Numbered from the stretch's first letter, positions 52,337 to 61,400 are shown. The stretch is 64,000 nucleotides of DNA from an uncultured Lachnospiraceae bacterium (GCA_910577955.1 CAJTNC010000013.1:19520-83519), one strand, 5' to 3'. A program made the numbers and translations. Notes: generated from the letters alone by a model not told the origin.

Positions 52337-53776
52337 ATGGGAGTATTAGGAGATTTGGAGCCGAAGTCAGTGTTTCGGTTTTTTGAGGAGATATGCGGCA
52401 TTCCCCACGGTTCGGGGAATGTGGAGAAGCTGAGCGATTATCTGGTTTCTTTTGCGAAGGAGAGAGGGCTTTTTTGCAGACAGGATGAGCTGAAGAATGT
52501 GATTATCTCGAAGGAGGCTTCCACCGGATACGAGGGGAAGGAAGGGATCATCCTGCAGGGACATATGGATATGGTGGCGGTGAAAAAGCCGGAGTGCAGC
52601 ATCGACATGCGGACAGATCCTCTGCAGTTGGAAGTGGAGGGCGACTATATTTCGGCAAAAAATACCAGCCTCGGCGGAGACGACGGGATCGCGGTGGCCT
52701 ATGCGTTGGCGGTTCTGGACGATGACAGTCTGCCCCATCCCCATCTGGACGTGGTGATCACCGTGGATGAGGAGACCGGGATGTACGGCGCGAAAGCGCT
52801 TGATATGTCCGATATAAAAGGGACGAGACTTCTCAATCTGGACTCCGAGGAGGAGGGATATTTTCTGGCGGGCTGCGCCGGAGGAGCAAGCGTGAGACAT
52901 CTTCTGTCCGTATCCCGGGAGGAGAGGAAGGGGACTTTATATACCTGTAAGATCTGCGGTCTTTTGGGCGGTCATTCCGGCGGGGAGATCCACAAGGAGA
53001 GAGGAAATGCCAACAGCCTGATCGGACGGCTTTTACAGGTATTGTCCGGGAAGACGGATATCGGCATCTGCGGGCTTTTTGGAGGACTGGCGGACAATGC
53101 GATCCCAAGAGAGGCGGCGCTGCAGTTTGTGGCTGCAGACAGTGAGAAAGAGATAGAGCGGTGCGTGAAGGAATTGGAAGAGACGCTGCAGGCGGAACTT
53201 TCCACAAAGGATCCGGGGGTGCGGATCGAAATGGAGAGAGAGCAAAATGTCACGAAGCGCTGTCTCGATCGGACGTCGGGAGATAAAGTGCGGAAGCTGC
53301 TGCTTTTGATGCCGAACGGCGTGCAGGCCATGAGCGCGGATATGCACGGGTTGGTGCAGACTTCTTTAAACAACGGCATCATGTGTCTGGAGGAGGATGC
53401 TTTTTCGGTGATCACTTCGGTCAGAAGTTCCGTATCCAGTGAGAAAGAACTGTTGATCACAAGGATTTCGGCGCTGACGAAGCTCCTCGGAGGAACGGTG
53501 GAGATAAGCGGGGATTATCCCGGCTGGACCTATCAGAAGGAGTCCCCTTTCCGGGATCTGTGCATAAAAGTCTATGAGGAGATGTACGGGAAAAAACCGA
53601 GGATCATGGCTATCCATGCAGGGGTGGAATGCGGCATCCTTTTAGAAAAGAAACCGGAGTTAGACTGCATTTCTCTGGGACCGGACATGAAGGACATCCA
53701 CACAACGGAGGAGAAATTGAGCATTTCCTCGACAAAACGGGTGTGGGAGTATCTGTGCAGGGTACTGGCGGAATAA
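52337..53776 (+). CDS. M20 aminoacyl-histidine dipeptidase, PepD-like
   Basis: 479 residues from the ATG at 52337 after CAGAGGAGG. Metal and catalytic residues of the M20 family are visible: 'LQGHMDMVA' (His-x-Asp), 'LGGDDGIAVAYALA' (bridging Asp), 'VTVDEETGMYGA' (catalytic Glu and metal Glu) and 'HAGVECGILLEKKP' near the C-terminus. A lid domain spans about 185-390. PepD cleaves dipeptides such as Xaa-His in the cytosol with two zinc ions. It is probably a housekeeping peptidase with its own ribosome site after the rplT terminator. Confidence 0.93.
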   Translation: MGVLGDLEPKSVFRFFEEICGIPHGSGNVEKLSDYLVSFAKERGLFCRQDELKNVIISKEASTGYEGKEGIILQGHMDMVAVKKPECSIDMRTDPLQLEVEGDYISAKNTSLGGDDGIAVAYALAVLDDDSLPHPHLDVVITVDEETGMYGAKALDMSDIKGTRLLNLDSEEEGYFLAGCAGGASVRHLLSVSREERKGTLYTCKICGLLGGHSGGEIHKERGNANSLIGRLLQVLSGKTDIGICGLFGGLADNAIPREAALQFVAADSEKEIERCVKELEETLQAELSTKDPGVRIEMEREQNVTKRCLDRTSGDKVRKLLLLMPNGVQAMSADMHGLVQTSLNNGIMCLEEDAFSVITSVRSSVSSEKELLITRISALTKLLGGTVEISGDYPGWTYQKESPFRDLCIKVYEEMYGKKPRIMAIHAGVECGILLEKKPELDCISLGPDMKDIHTTEEKLSISSTKRVWEYLCRVLAE

Positions 53777-53826
53777 AACGAAACGGATAGTCTGTTTTGT
53801 ACAAAGAGACGGAGAGGAGACTTGTT

Positions 53827-54819
53827 ATGCATATGGCGGACGCGCTGGTGGCGCCTGCGGTGGCGGCTACCATGTATGTGGCTTCCACGGCGGCGGCAGC
53901 GGATTCGATAAAAAAGGTACGGTTGGACAGCGAGCCGAAAAAAATACCGGCGATGGGGGTCATGGGGGCTTTTGTGTTTGCGGCTCAGATGATCAACTTT
54001 ACGATACCGGGGACCGGGTCATCCGGGCACTTGTGCGGCGGCATGCTGCTCAGTGCGATGCTTGGGCCGTGGGCCGGGTTCTTAACGATGACAGGGATTC
54101 TTTTGATCCAATGCCTGCTGTTTGCGGACGGCGGGCTTTTAGCGCTTGGGTGCAATATCTGGAATATGGCTTTTTACGGCTGTTTTGTGGGCGCACTTTT
54201 GATCTGGAAACCTTTTATGAGACGGGGAATGAGCAAAAAGAAGATTATGGCCGCTTCCATAGCCGCATGCGTTTTGACGCTGCAGATGGGGGCTTTTTCA
54301 GTTACCCTTGAGACTCTCGCGTCGGGAATTGCGGAATTGCCTTTTTCTGTCTTTGTGTCTGTGATGCAGCCGATCCATCTGGCCATCGGTCTGGTGGAGG
54401 GTATCATCACCGCTTCGATTCTGTGTTTTGTCTATGAGGCCAGACCGGAGATGCTCTGGGGAATGGGAGAGGCGAAAAAGGAGGGGAGATTCAGTTTTAG
54501 AATGACCCTTGCGATTCTGACAGCGGCGGCAGCGGTGTTGGCCGGCGTGGTATCGCTGTTTGCATCTTCCCTGCCGGATGGACTGGAGTGGTCAATGGAA
54601 AGAGTGGCCGGGACGGCGGAACTGGAAGCATCGGGCAGCATATATGCGGCGGCGGATCAGGTTCAGAACGCCACGGCAGTTTTGCCGGACTATGCCTTTT
54701 CTTTCAGCGATTCGGCGGCGGGCACCACAGTCTCCGGACTGTTGGGAGCAGCTGCGGTAATATTATTTTGCGCGGCGTCCTGTTATATTTTTAAGTTTTT
54801 TCAGAGAAAGAAACAGTAG
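53827..54819 (+). CDS. cbiM: ECF nickel/cobalt transporter, fused CbiM/NikM-PDGLE protein
   Basis: 330 residues from the ATG at 53827; in CbiM/NikM proteins the amino group of Met1 and His2 bind the metal, so the start must give 'MHMADALV', which this one does. Later 'GTGSSGHLCGG' supplies another metal-binding His. Seven or eight membrane helices to about 225 form the substrate-specific component; the C-terminal 'LPDGLEWSMERVAG' segment and last helix are the PDGLE (NikN/CbiN-like) part fused to it. Neighbouring lar genes make nickel the likely metal. Confidence 0.9.
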   Translation: MHMADALVAPAVAATMYVASTAAAADSIKKVRLDSEPKKIPAMGVMGAFVFAAQMINFTIPGTGSSGHLCGGMLLSAMLGPWAGFLTMTGILLIQCLLFADGGLLALGCNIWNMAFYGCFVGALLIWKPFMRRGMSKKKIMAASIAACVLTLQMGAFSVTLETLASGIAELPFSVFVSVMQPIHLAIGLVEGIITASILCFVYEARPEMLWGMGEAKKEGRFSFRMTLAILTAAAAVLAGVVSLFASSLPDGLEWSMERVAGTAELEASGSIYAAADQVQNATAVLPDYAFSFSDSAAGTTVSGLLGAAAVILFCAASCYIFKFFQRKKQ

Positions 54820-54821
54820 CG

Positions 54822-55625
54822 ATGGCAAAGCTTAAAAAAGCGATTCATGAAATCCATAATCTGGAAAATCTGGCGGAGCGTGACCTCTGGCTTAATCGTC
54901 TGCATCCGTTGTCAAAGGTGTTTGTCACTATCTGGTACTTGGCCCTTGTGATGAGTTTTGACAAGATGGATATCACGGGGCTGCTTTTGATGAGTCTGTA
55001 TCCGGTGATCATCATGATACTGGGTGATATTTCCATCAGACAGGCCTTCAAGCGCCTTGCGCCGGTTTTTCTCATGATAGGCCTGATAGGAGCGGCGAAT
55101 CCTGTTTTTGACAGGAGGCCTTGTTTTTTGATCGGAGAAATGACAGTGACGGCGGGAATGGTGTCTATGACCACCTTGTTTTTGAAAACAGTCTTTGCGG
55201 CGGCGGCCTCCTACATTCTGATCGCGTCGACGACGATGGAACAGGTCTGCTACGCACTCAGAAAGCTTAGGATGCCGCGGATTTTAGTGACGGTGTTTTT
55301 GCTGATCTACCGGTATCTGGTACTGATGCTCAAGGAGGCGGACCGGATCACACAGGCTTACAGCCTGCGGGCTCCGAAGGAACGGGGGATCGGAAAGAGG
55401 GCATGGGGATCTCTTGCGGGGCAGATGTTATTGCGCAGTATGGACAGGGCGCAGACGGTATATGACGCTATGATGCTGCGAGGGTTTTGCGGAGAGTTTT
55501 TTTTATCTTCGGAAGAGTATCCTGCGTCTGCGCGGCAGAGTATTTGCTACGGGGCATTCTGGGGGATGGCCCTTGCGGTGCTTCGCTTTGTGCCGGTGCT
55601 TGAGTTCGCGGAAAATTTATTTTGA
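54822..55625 (+). CDS. cbiQ: ECF transporter T component CbiQ/NikQ
   Basis: 267 residues. Several membrane helices and the coupling-helix segments 'MRRLRMPRILVTVFLLIYRY'-like (here 'KLRMPRILVTVFLLIYRYL') and 'AYSLRAPKERGIGKR' with 'MLRGFCGEF', the Ala-Arg-Gly type motifs that contact the ATPase. It links the metal-binding CbiM protein to the ATPase that follows. It starts 2 bases after the cbiM stop. Confidence 0.9.
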   Translation: MAKLKKAIHEIHNLENLAERDLWLNRLHPLSKVFVTIWYLALVMSFDKMDITGLLLMSLYPVIIMILGDISIRQAFKRLAPVFLMIGLIGAANPVFDRRPCFLIGEMTVTAGMVSMTTLFLKTVFAAAASYILIASTTMEQVCYALRKLRMPRILVTVFLLIYRYLVLMLKEADRITQAYSLRAPKERGIGKRAWGSLAGQMLLRSMDRAQTVYDAMMLRGFCGEFFLSSEEYPASARQSICYGAFWGMALAVLRFVPVLEFAENLF

Positions 55626-55686
55626 CGGATGTGCGCGATATATGTTATAAGGGCGGCAGGCTATGATGGAGGAGAAGGCGGCAGAC

Positions 55687-56421
55687 ATGATAAAAATAGA
55701 AAACCTGCGGTTTTGCTACAGGACGAAGCGGTATGTGTTGGAGGACATCAGCCTGTCTGTCGGGGCGGGCGAAGCGGTGGGGATTATCGGTGCAAACGGC
55801 GCAGGAAAATCCACTTTTTTAAAGATTTTGGCGGGGCTTTTGGCGGATTACGAAGGAGAGATCCAAATTGCCGGATTTTCTCTGGAACGGAAGAATTACG
55901 GGGAGATCAGACGGAAGTTAGGATATGTTTTTCAGGATTCCGACAGCCAGCTCTTTATGAATACGGTGGAACAGGATGTGGCTTTCGGACCGGTGAACTA
56001 TGGTTTTCCGGTGGAGAAGGTGAAAGAATCCGTCAGAGAAGCGTTAGAAAAAACCCGCATTGAAAAGTTGGCAAAACGTCACGTTTACAGACTTTCCGGC
56101 GGGGAGAAAAAGCTGGCGGCGATTGCCGGGATCCTGGCGCTGCAGCAGGAGCAGGGGGTCATTGTGATGGATGAACCTTCGGCCTCTTTGGATCCTGCAA
56201 ACAGGGAAAACCTGATACAGGTGATCAGAGACTTAAAGGGGGCGAAGCTTCTGGCTTCCCATGATCTTGATTTTATCTATGATACCTGTGAGAGGACGAT
56301 CCTGCTCTCGGAAGGAAGGATCGTTTTTGACGGTGAGACGGAGAGGATTTTGAGAGACAGGGAAGCGCTTGAGAAAAACGGTCTGCGTCTGCCCTTGTCA
56401 TTTAGGTTTTCACACAGGTGA
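55687..56421 (+). CDS. cbiO: ECF transporter ATPase CbiO/NikO
   Basis: 244 residues from the ATG at 55687, 8 nt after GAGGAGAAGG; an upstream ATG at 55663 is possible. Walker A 'GANGAGKST', Q-loop 'YVFQDSDSQLF' (typical ECF), signature 'YRLSGGEKKLAAIAG', Walker B 'GVIVMDEPSASLD' and 'LLASHDLDF' switch His are all present. It forms the ATPase dimer of the importer. Its stop codon (56419-56421) lies within the left end of element copy 3, so the final residues may have been shaped by that insertion. Confidence 0.93.
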   Translation: MIKIENLRFCYRTKRYVLEDISLSVGAGEAVGIIGANGAGKSTFLKILAGLLADYEGEIQIAGFSLERKNYGEIRRKLGYVFQDSDSQLFMNTVEQDVAFGPVNYGFPVEKVKESVREALEKTRIEKLAKRHVYRLSGGEKKLAAIAGILALQQEQGVIVMDEPSASLDPANRENLIQVIRDLKGAKLLASHDLDFIYDTCERTILLSEGRIVFDGETERILRDREALEKNGLRLPLSFRFSHR

Positions 56422-56638
56422 TTGCGAAACTTCTCGATTCTCGTGTATTACCTGTGCAAAACATACGATCCACACGCAGGCACGCTCTCGCTGCAGTTCG
56501 ACCGTAGCGGACACTAAGCTCATGCGAAATTTTATATAATTTCACATTCGCTAAGTGCCGACGGCCTCACAGCACCTGCGTATGGATGCGTAAATTTTGC
56601 ACTATAATACGCGAGAAAGCGAGGTTTCGAAGTTGACT
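56416..56638. repeat. Palindromic non-coding element, copy 3 (about 223 bp)
   Basis: The left end is the consensus AGGTGATTGCGAAAC (56416-56430); the right end is degenerate (GTTTCGAAGTTGACT, 56624-56638). The inner repeat CTGTGCAAAACATACG faces GCGTAAATTTTGCAC. The side hairpin CGCTGCAG/CCGTAGCG is kept with one mismatch. The apex differs in sequence from copies 1 and 2: about 30 bp with GCGAAATT...AATTTCACATTCGC instead of AGGCGCC...GGTGCCT, yet it still folds. It lies between cbiO and larB and provides the cbiO stop codon. Confidence 0.85.
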
Positions 56639-56669
56639 GAGGTTTCCACAATAGAAAAGGAGAGAGACG

Positions 56670-57416
56670 ATGGAACTGCGGGATATGCTTAAAAAAGTAA
56701 AGACCGGGGAAGTGTCCGTGGAGGAGGCGGAGAAATATTTTGCCAGAAAGCCCTTTGAGGATATGGGATACGCGAAGCTTGATATGCAGCGGGAGATCCG
56801 TTCGGGCTTTCCGGAAGTAGTCTATTGCAGCGGAAAGGCGGGGGCTCATCTGGTCAGTATTTTTGAGACATTATATAGAGAGAACGGGGAAGTGCTGGGC
56901 ACAAGAGCGACGAGCGAGCAGTACGAACTGGTGCGGCAAAGTATCCCGGAGATCACCTTTGACAAGATATCCCGTATTCTGAAAACAGAGAAGTCCGGGA
57001 AAGAGAAAAAGGGGCTGATAGCAGTCTGCACGGCGGGGACGGCGGATATTCCGGTGGCGGAGGAGGCTGCTCAGACGGCAGAGTATTTCGGCAGTCGGGT
57101 GGCGCGCATCTACGATGTGGGCGTCAGCGGTATCCACAGACTGTTGTCCAGAGTGGACGATATCCGCGCCGCCAATTGCGTTGTGGCAGTGGCGGGTATG
57201 GAGGGCGCTCTTGCCAGCGTTATCGGAGGACTCGTGGAACGGCCCGTGATAGCGGTGCCGACCTCCGTGGGATACGGCGCAAATATGGGAGGCATATCGG
57301 CTCTTTTGACGATGATCAACTCCTGCGCCAACGGTATCGCAGTGGTGAATATCGATAACGGGTACGGGGCAGGCTACATGGCTTCCCAGATCAACAGGCT
57401 GGCAATACGCGAATAA
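56670..57416 (+). CDS. larB: Nickel-pincer cofactor carboxylase/hydrolase LarB
   Basis: 248 residues. LarB carboxylates nicotinic acid adenine dinucleotide and hydrolyses it to P2CMN, the first step of nickel-pincer cofactor synthesis. 'GFPEVVYCSGKAGAHL', 'VCTAGTADIPVAEEAAQTAE' and the AIR-carboxylase-like core 'VAVAGMEGALASVIGG' with 'VPTSVGYGANMGGISALL' are seen. The 'NSCANGIAVVNIDNGYGAGY' end includes the conserved Cys thought to be the nucleophile. AAAGGAGAGAG before ATG. Confidence 0.95.
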   Translation: MELRDMLKKVKTGEVSVEEAEKYFARKPFEDMGYAKLDMQREIRSGFPEVVYCSGKAGAHLVSIFETLYRENGEVLGTRATSEQYELVRQSIPEITFDKISRILKTEKSGKEKKGLIAVCTAGTADIPVAEEAAQTAEYFGSRVARIYDVGVSGIHRLLSRVDDIRAANCVVAVAGMEGALASVIGGLVERPVIAVPTSVGYGANMGGISALLTMINSCANGIAVVNIDNGYGAGYMASQINRLAIRE

Positions 57417-57438
57417 AATGCGGGAAAGGATTTTATAG

Positions 57439-58935
57439 ATGGAAAAGAAAGAATGTACATTATATCTGGAATGCAACTGCGGAATCAGCGGCGATATGAC
57501 CGTGGCGGCGCTTCTCGATCTGGGGGCGGACAGGGAAGTGTTGAAGAAGGCTTTGCGGAGCATTCCCGTCAAAGGCTTCCGGATCAAAATAAGCAGGGTG
57601 AAAAAGGCGGGGCTGGACGTCTGCGACTTTCATGTGATTTTGGATGAGGAGCATGAAAACCATGATCATGATATGGAGTATTTATTTGGGGAGAGCCTCG
57701 GGGAAGCGCATGACCACCACGGTCATCACCATGATCATGACCAGCATCACCATGACCATGACCACCATTATCATGAGCACCATCATCATGAGCACCATCG
57801 CCATCATGATCATCATGAGCACCATCATCATGAGCACCGGAATCTGTCGGAGATTCTGGATATCATCGGGCATACCGATATGACGCAGAGGGCGAAAGAG
57901 ACTGCGGGCCGTATTTTTGGAATTCTGGCGTCGGCGGAGGCGAAAGCCCACGGAGTGCCGGTGGAGGAAGTTCATTTTCATGAGGTCGGAGCGGTGGATT
58001 CCATCGTGGATATCATTTCCGCTGCCGTCTGTTTAGATGATCTGGGGGTGACGGAGTGCATTGTGTCACCGCTCTGTGAGGGAAGCGGAACAATTCGCTG
58101 TCAGCACGGTATTTTGAGCGTGCCGGTTCCGGCGGTGCTCCACATCGTGGAGGCTCATCAGTTAAAACTTTCTGTCACGGATAGGAAGGGCGAGCTCGTG
58201 ACGCCTACAGGGGCTGCCATCGCGGCTGCGGTAAGGACAGCCGATAAGCTGCCGAAATATTTTCAGGTGATAAAGACAGGTATGGGCGGCGGCAAGCGGG
58301 AATATGAGAGGCCGAGTATCCTGCGAGCCATGCTGATAGAAGAGCTGAATGAAACCGACATGGTCAATACCGGTGACGACTATGTTCAGGATAAGGGTAA
58401 TACAGATGACAGTGACGTTCATGACAATAATGTCATTTATAAGCTGGAGAGCAATATAGACGACTGCTCCGGAGAAGTTCTCGGGTATGTGCTGGAGAGG
58501 CTGCTTGAGGCCGGTGCAAGAGATGCCCACTATCTGCCGGTCTATATGAAAAAGAACCGTCCGGCCTATCAGCTCAACGTGATCTGTGACAAGGAGCGGA
58601 TACCTGCGTTGGAACAGATTATTTTTGCGGAGACAACGACTATCGGTATTCGCAGAGTGAAGATGGAGCGTTCGGTGCTGCAGAGGCGGAGGCGGGAAGT
58701 ATTGACCGAGTGGGGCAACGCCGTGGTGAAAGAGTGCCGTCTGCCGGGGCAGGGAGAAGTGAGGTATTATCCCGAGTATGAAAGTGTGGCAAGGCTTTGC
58801 AGAGTGAGTGGAAGACCTTTTCGGGAGTTATACGGACTGATTTTAGAGCAGTGCCAAAAAGGACGGCGGGAAGCGGGCAAAAAGGCGGCAAAGAGAGGAA
58901 TAAGGGTGCGGAGGTTTCGGAGAAAGACAGAGTAA
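57439..58935 (+). CDS. larC: Nickel-pincer cofactor nickel insertase LarC, unsplit
   Basis: 498 residues in one frame. 'LECNCGISGDMTVAALLDLG' at the N-terminus and 'FHEVGAVDSIVDIISAAVCL' mark the LarC1 part; 'LESNIDDCSGEVLGYVLERL' and 'VYMKKNRPAYQLNVIC' mark LarC2, the CTP-dependent cyclometallase part. In Lactobacillus plantarum the halves are joined by ribosomal frameshifting; here no shift is needed. Residues 91-133 are almost only His, Asp and Glu, a nickel-storage-like stretch (57709-57837). It inserts Ni into the dithio-pyridinium mononucleotide made by LarE. Confidence 0.95.
   Translation: MEKKECTLYLECNCGISGDMTVAALLDLGADREVLKKALRSIPVKGFRIKISRVKKAGLDVCDFHVILDEEHENHDHDMEYLFGESLGEAHDHHGHHHDHDQHHHDHDHHYHEHHHHEHHRHHDHHEHHHHEHRNLSEILDIIGHTDMTQRAKETAGRIFGILASAEAKAHGVPVEEVHFHEVGAVDSIVDIISAAVCLDDLGVTECIVSPLCEGSGTIRCQHGILSVPVPAVLHIVEAHQLKLSVTDRKGELVTPTGAAIAAAVRTADKLPKYFQVIKTGMGGGKREYERPSILRAMLIEELNETDMVNTGDDYVQDKGNTDDSDVHDNNVIYKLESNIDDCSGEVLGYVLERLLEAGARDAHYLPVYMKKNRPAYQLNVICDKERIPALEQIIFAETTTIGIRRVKMERSVLQRRRREVLTEWGNAVVKECRLPGQGEVRYYPEYESVARLCRVSGRPFRELYGLILEQCQKGRREAGKKAAKRGIRVRRFRRKTE
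57709..57837 (+). repeat. CAT-rich His-coding repeat in larC
   Basis: Repeating CAT/CAC codons with GAC and GAG spell a His-rich run of about 43 residues with roughly 30 His. Units such as CATCATGAGCACC recur, pointing to slippage-prone DNA. Probable metal-buffer segment of LarC. Confidence 0.85.
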
Positions 58936-58952
58936 GAAAGACGGGGGACGGC

Positions 58953-59795
58953 ATGGATAAGCGACTGGCGGGGAAGTACGAAGCATTGCGGGAAAAAATA
59001 AGGGGCTATGTCGGGGCAGGAATAGCGGTTGCTTTTTCCGGCGGTGTGGATTCTGCGCTTTTGTGCAAAGTTGCCTGCATGGAGGCAGGGGCGGCGCATC
59101 CGGTGTATGCGGTCACGGTGCAGACCAGACTCCATCCGGCAAAAGATCTGGAGGAGGCGAGGCAGGCGGCTGAGGAATTCGGCGCGCTGCACAGAGCGCT
59201 GCAGATCGACGAACTGGCGGAGAGCGGTATGGAAAATAACCCGGTGAACCGGTGTTATCTTTGTAAGAAAAGTATTTTCGGTAAAATAAAAGAGTTGGCG
59301 CAGGAGTTTGGCGCCGGTGTTGTTCTGGAGGGCACTAACGCGGACGACTTGCTGGAGTACCGCCCGGGTATTCAGGCGGTCAAGGAGCTGCAGATTTTCA
59401 GTCCGCTGGCGGAGTGCGGTTTGACGAAGGCGGAGATCAGAGAACTGGCGGCGCATCTTGACATTCCGGCGGCGAACAGACCTTCCGTTCCCTGTCTTGC
59501 CACGAGACTGCCCTACGGGACAAGGATCAGCTACGAATTGTTGGGGCGGATCGATGAAGGGGAACGTTATCTGAGGGGGCTTGGCTTTTACAATGTCAGG
59601 CTGCGCGTCCATGAGTGGACAGACGGGGATAAGAAAGAGGCAGGAAGATGGCTTGCGCGCATCGAAGTGGATGCGGAGGATATCTCAAGGCTTTTGGTTC
59701 ATAGAAAAGAATTGACTAATAAGGTCAAAAATCTGGGTTTTGACCTTGTGACGGTGGATCTGGAGGGGTTTCGCTCCGGCAGTATGGATGGATAA
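58953..59795 (+). CDS. larE: Sacrificial sulfur transferase LarE
   Basis: 280 residues from the ATG at 58953, after GACGGGGGAC; a longer frame from 58797 overlaps larC and is unlikely. PP-loop 'AVAFSGGVDSALLCKVA' binds ATP. The sulfur-donor Cys is probably Cys181 in 'PSVPCLATRLPYG', equivalent to the sacrificial Cys of L. plantarum LarE, which becomes dehydroalanine. A 'CYLCKKSIFG' pair lies at about 111-114. It thiolates the LarB product before LarC acts. The client racemase gene larA is not in the window. Confidence 0.95.
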   Translation: MDKRLAGKYEALREKIRGYVGAGIAVAFSGGVDSALLCKVACMEAGAAHPVYAVTVQTRLHPAKDLEEARQAAEEFGALHRALQIDELAESGMENNPVNRCYLCKKSIFGKIKELAQEFGAGVVLEGTNADDLLEYRPGIQAVKELQIFSPLAECGLTKAEIRELAAHLDIPAANRPSVPCLATRLPYGTRISYELLGRIDEGERYLRGLGFYNVRLRVHEWTDGDKKEAGRWLARIEVDAEDISRLLVHRKELTNKVKNLGFDLVTVDLEGFRSGSMDG

Positions 59796-59920
59796 CTGAT
59801 CCGCACTGCAAAAACCGCATGAAATACGCTGTATCATAAAAATATTTTCCTATGCATAGATTGAAGTATATTCTGATTTTGCAGGCAGGGCAAAATCATG
59901 GAAAAGGAGTGGTACAGGTA

Positions 59921-61126
59921 ATGAAAAGCAGGAAACTATTAACGATGGTTCTGGCAGGGGCGCTTTTTGCCGGAGCGGCAGTTATCACCGATGCCGCCGA
60001 ACTGGATTTCGCATGGTATGCGGCGCAGAATCCCGACGTGGTGGCGGAATTTGGAGATTCGCCGGAAATGCTCAGGACACATTATGAGATGTTTGGAAGA
60101 AAAGAAGCGCGGATGGCCAATGAACACGATATGGAGGCGCAGCTGCGCAGACTTTTTAAGGCGGAAGAGTACGCCGCGCTGTATCCCGATGCAAAAGAGC
60201 TTTTTGGGGATAATACGGAAGCGATGTTTGAACACTATATCACCTTCGGCCTGCTCGAGGCGAGAAGGCCCTGTGAGAAAGTGTCGCAGGCGACGGCGTC
60301 AAATTTGAAGATAGCTGTCGAGAGAGCATTTAAAGAAGTGGATGTCATAGCGGAACCCGGTTGTGTACAGTTGTGGGAGATCATCACCGGAACGATCTCT
60401 GCGGACATAGGCGGTTCGAAAATGCAGCAGTCTCTGATGTTGGCAGCTCCTATGGTGGAGAAGGCGGTGTTGGAGGCGGTGGAGGAAACCGCTAATCCGA
60501 AACCGATGCAGCCGGCTTTAGGCAGCGCCGAGGCATCGGCGCAGAGTGTGAGCAGCCTGTCGGCGGTCACACCGGTCGGAGAGGAAAATGAATCCGCTGC
60601 CGCATCGGTGACGGTGGCAAAAGCAGATTGGGCGCCGTTAGCGGATCACAGCGAATCCTCCGGGGAGGCGTTGAAAGAGGAGCTGACAAGGGTAAACGAA
60701 GCGATGGAGAACTGTGTGGAGACTATGGCTCACGGTACATATGAAGATATCACAGTCGTAACCTTTGACGGTTCGGAAAATACAGCCATTCCGAAACATA
60801 CAAATGTCAACGGGGATACCGCATATTTTTTCGGCATCGAGACGCCCTATAACGGGGAGGAGTACACTTATAACTGGGGCTTTACGTCCGGAAAAGAAGA
60901 GAATGAGGAAATCGCAGCGATAGCGGCGGTAAATGCCGATTTTTCGGAGAGCAAGGGAAAAACTTTGGGGGATGGAGAAAACGCTTCGTTTTACTGGGGG
61001 CTGACTACCGAGAAAGAAGGTACTGACAGATGGGGATATCTGGCTGTGAAGGACGGCGAAGGCACGGTTGTGGCAAAATATATTCTTGATTTTGAAGGGG
61101 TAAACTTTGACCACGGTGATTTGTAA
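59921..61126 (+). CDS. Secreted protein with tandem 'YxxxxPD' repeats
   Basis: 401 residues from the ATG at 59921, preceded by AAAAGGAG. Signal peptide (1-27, 'TMVLAGALFAGAAVITDAA'). Two tandem repeats follow (about 29-62 and 76-107), each of the form 'WYAAQNPDVVAEFG ... HYEMFGRKEAR', a module common in cell-surface proteins of Lachnospiraceae. Then a helical region (about 110-180), a Ser/Ala-rich linker and a C-terminal domain (about 275-401) with 'YTYNWGFTSGKEE' and 'SFYWGLTTEKEG' repeats. No wall anchor is visible. Function unknown. Confidence 0.75.
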   Translation: MKSRKLLTMVLAGALFAGAAVITDAAELDFAWYAAQNPDVVAEFGDSPEMLRTHYEMFGRKEARMANEHDMEAQLRRLFKAEEYAALYPDAKELFGDNTEAMFEHYITFGLLEARRPCEKVSQATASNLKIAVERAFKEVDVIAEPGCVQLWEIITGTISADIGGSKMQQSLMLAAPMVEKAVLEAVEETANPKPMQPALGSAEASAQSVSSLSAVTPVGEENESAAASVTVAKADWAPLADHSESSGEALKEELTRVNEAMENCVETMAHGTYEDITVVTFDGSENTAIPKHTNVNGDTAYFFGIETPYNGEEYTYNWGFTSGKEENEEIAAIAAVNADFSESKGKTLGDGENASFYWGLTTEKEGTDRWGYLAVKDGEGTVVAKYILDFEGVNFDHGDL

Positions 61127-61173
61127 GTTTTCAGAAGTCTGGCGTAGATTTATAAAAATAGAAATCAAAAAAG

Positions 61174-61195
61174 GCCCATATCTATGGGCTTTTTT
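61174..61195. terminator. Terminator shared by the secreted-protein gene and tRNA-Pro
   Basis: GCCCAT (61174-61179) pairs with ATGGGC (61184-61189) and is flanked by A-run and T-run, so it can end transcription from both directions. Confidence 0.8.
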
Positions 61196-61200
61196 GTATA

Positions 61201-61275
61201 TCGGAGTGACAAGATTCGAACTTGCGGCCTCTACCTCCCTAAGGTAGCGCTCTAGCCAAACTGAGCCACACCCCG
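61201..61275 (-). tRNA. tRNA-Pro (anticodon AGG)
   Basis: 75-nt cloverleaf on the minus strand. The acceptor arm CGGGGTG pairs with CACTCCG (one G-U) and has discriminator A. The D-arm has GGCTCAGTTTGGCTAGAGC, the anticodon stem CTACC/GGTAG encloses TTAGGGA with anticodon AGG, and the T-loop is GTTCGAATC. The 3' CCA is not encoded. The CGG-type first pair is typical of tRNA-Pro. Confidence 0.93.
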
Positions 61276-61400
61276 ATCTGCAAATTCACACAATTACATA
61301 TTGTCTTTGCAACGAAAATAATATATCATAAATGGAAGAGAAAAGCAACAGGAAAAAATAAAAAATTAGAAAATAGGACAAACGCAGGAGGAAACGGGGA

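Noticed and set aside
53777..53826. Possible nickel/cobalt riboswitch before the ECF transporter.
   Set aside because: Only 50 bases are available and no NiCo or cobalamin riboswitch elements are visible.
57682..57981. Met-rich ORF antisense to the larC His-rich region.
   Set aside because: It is only the reverse complement of the CAT-repeat stretch, giving Met/Val runs.
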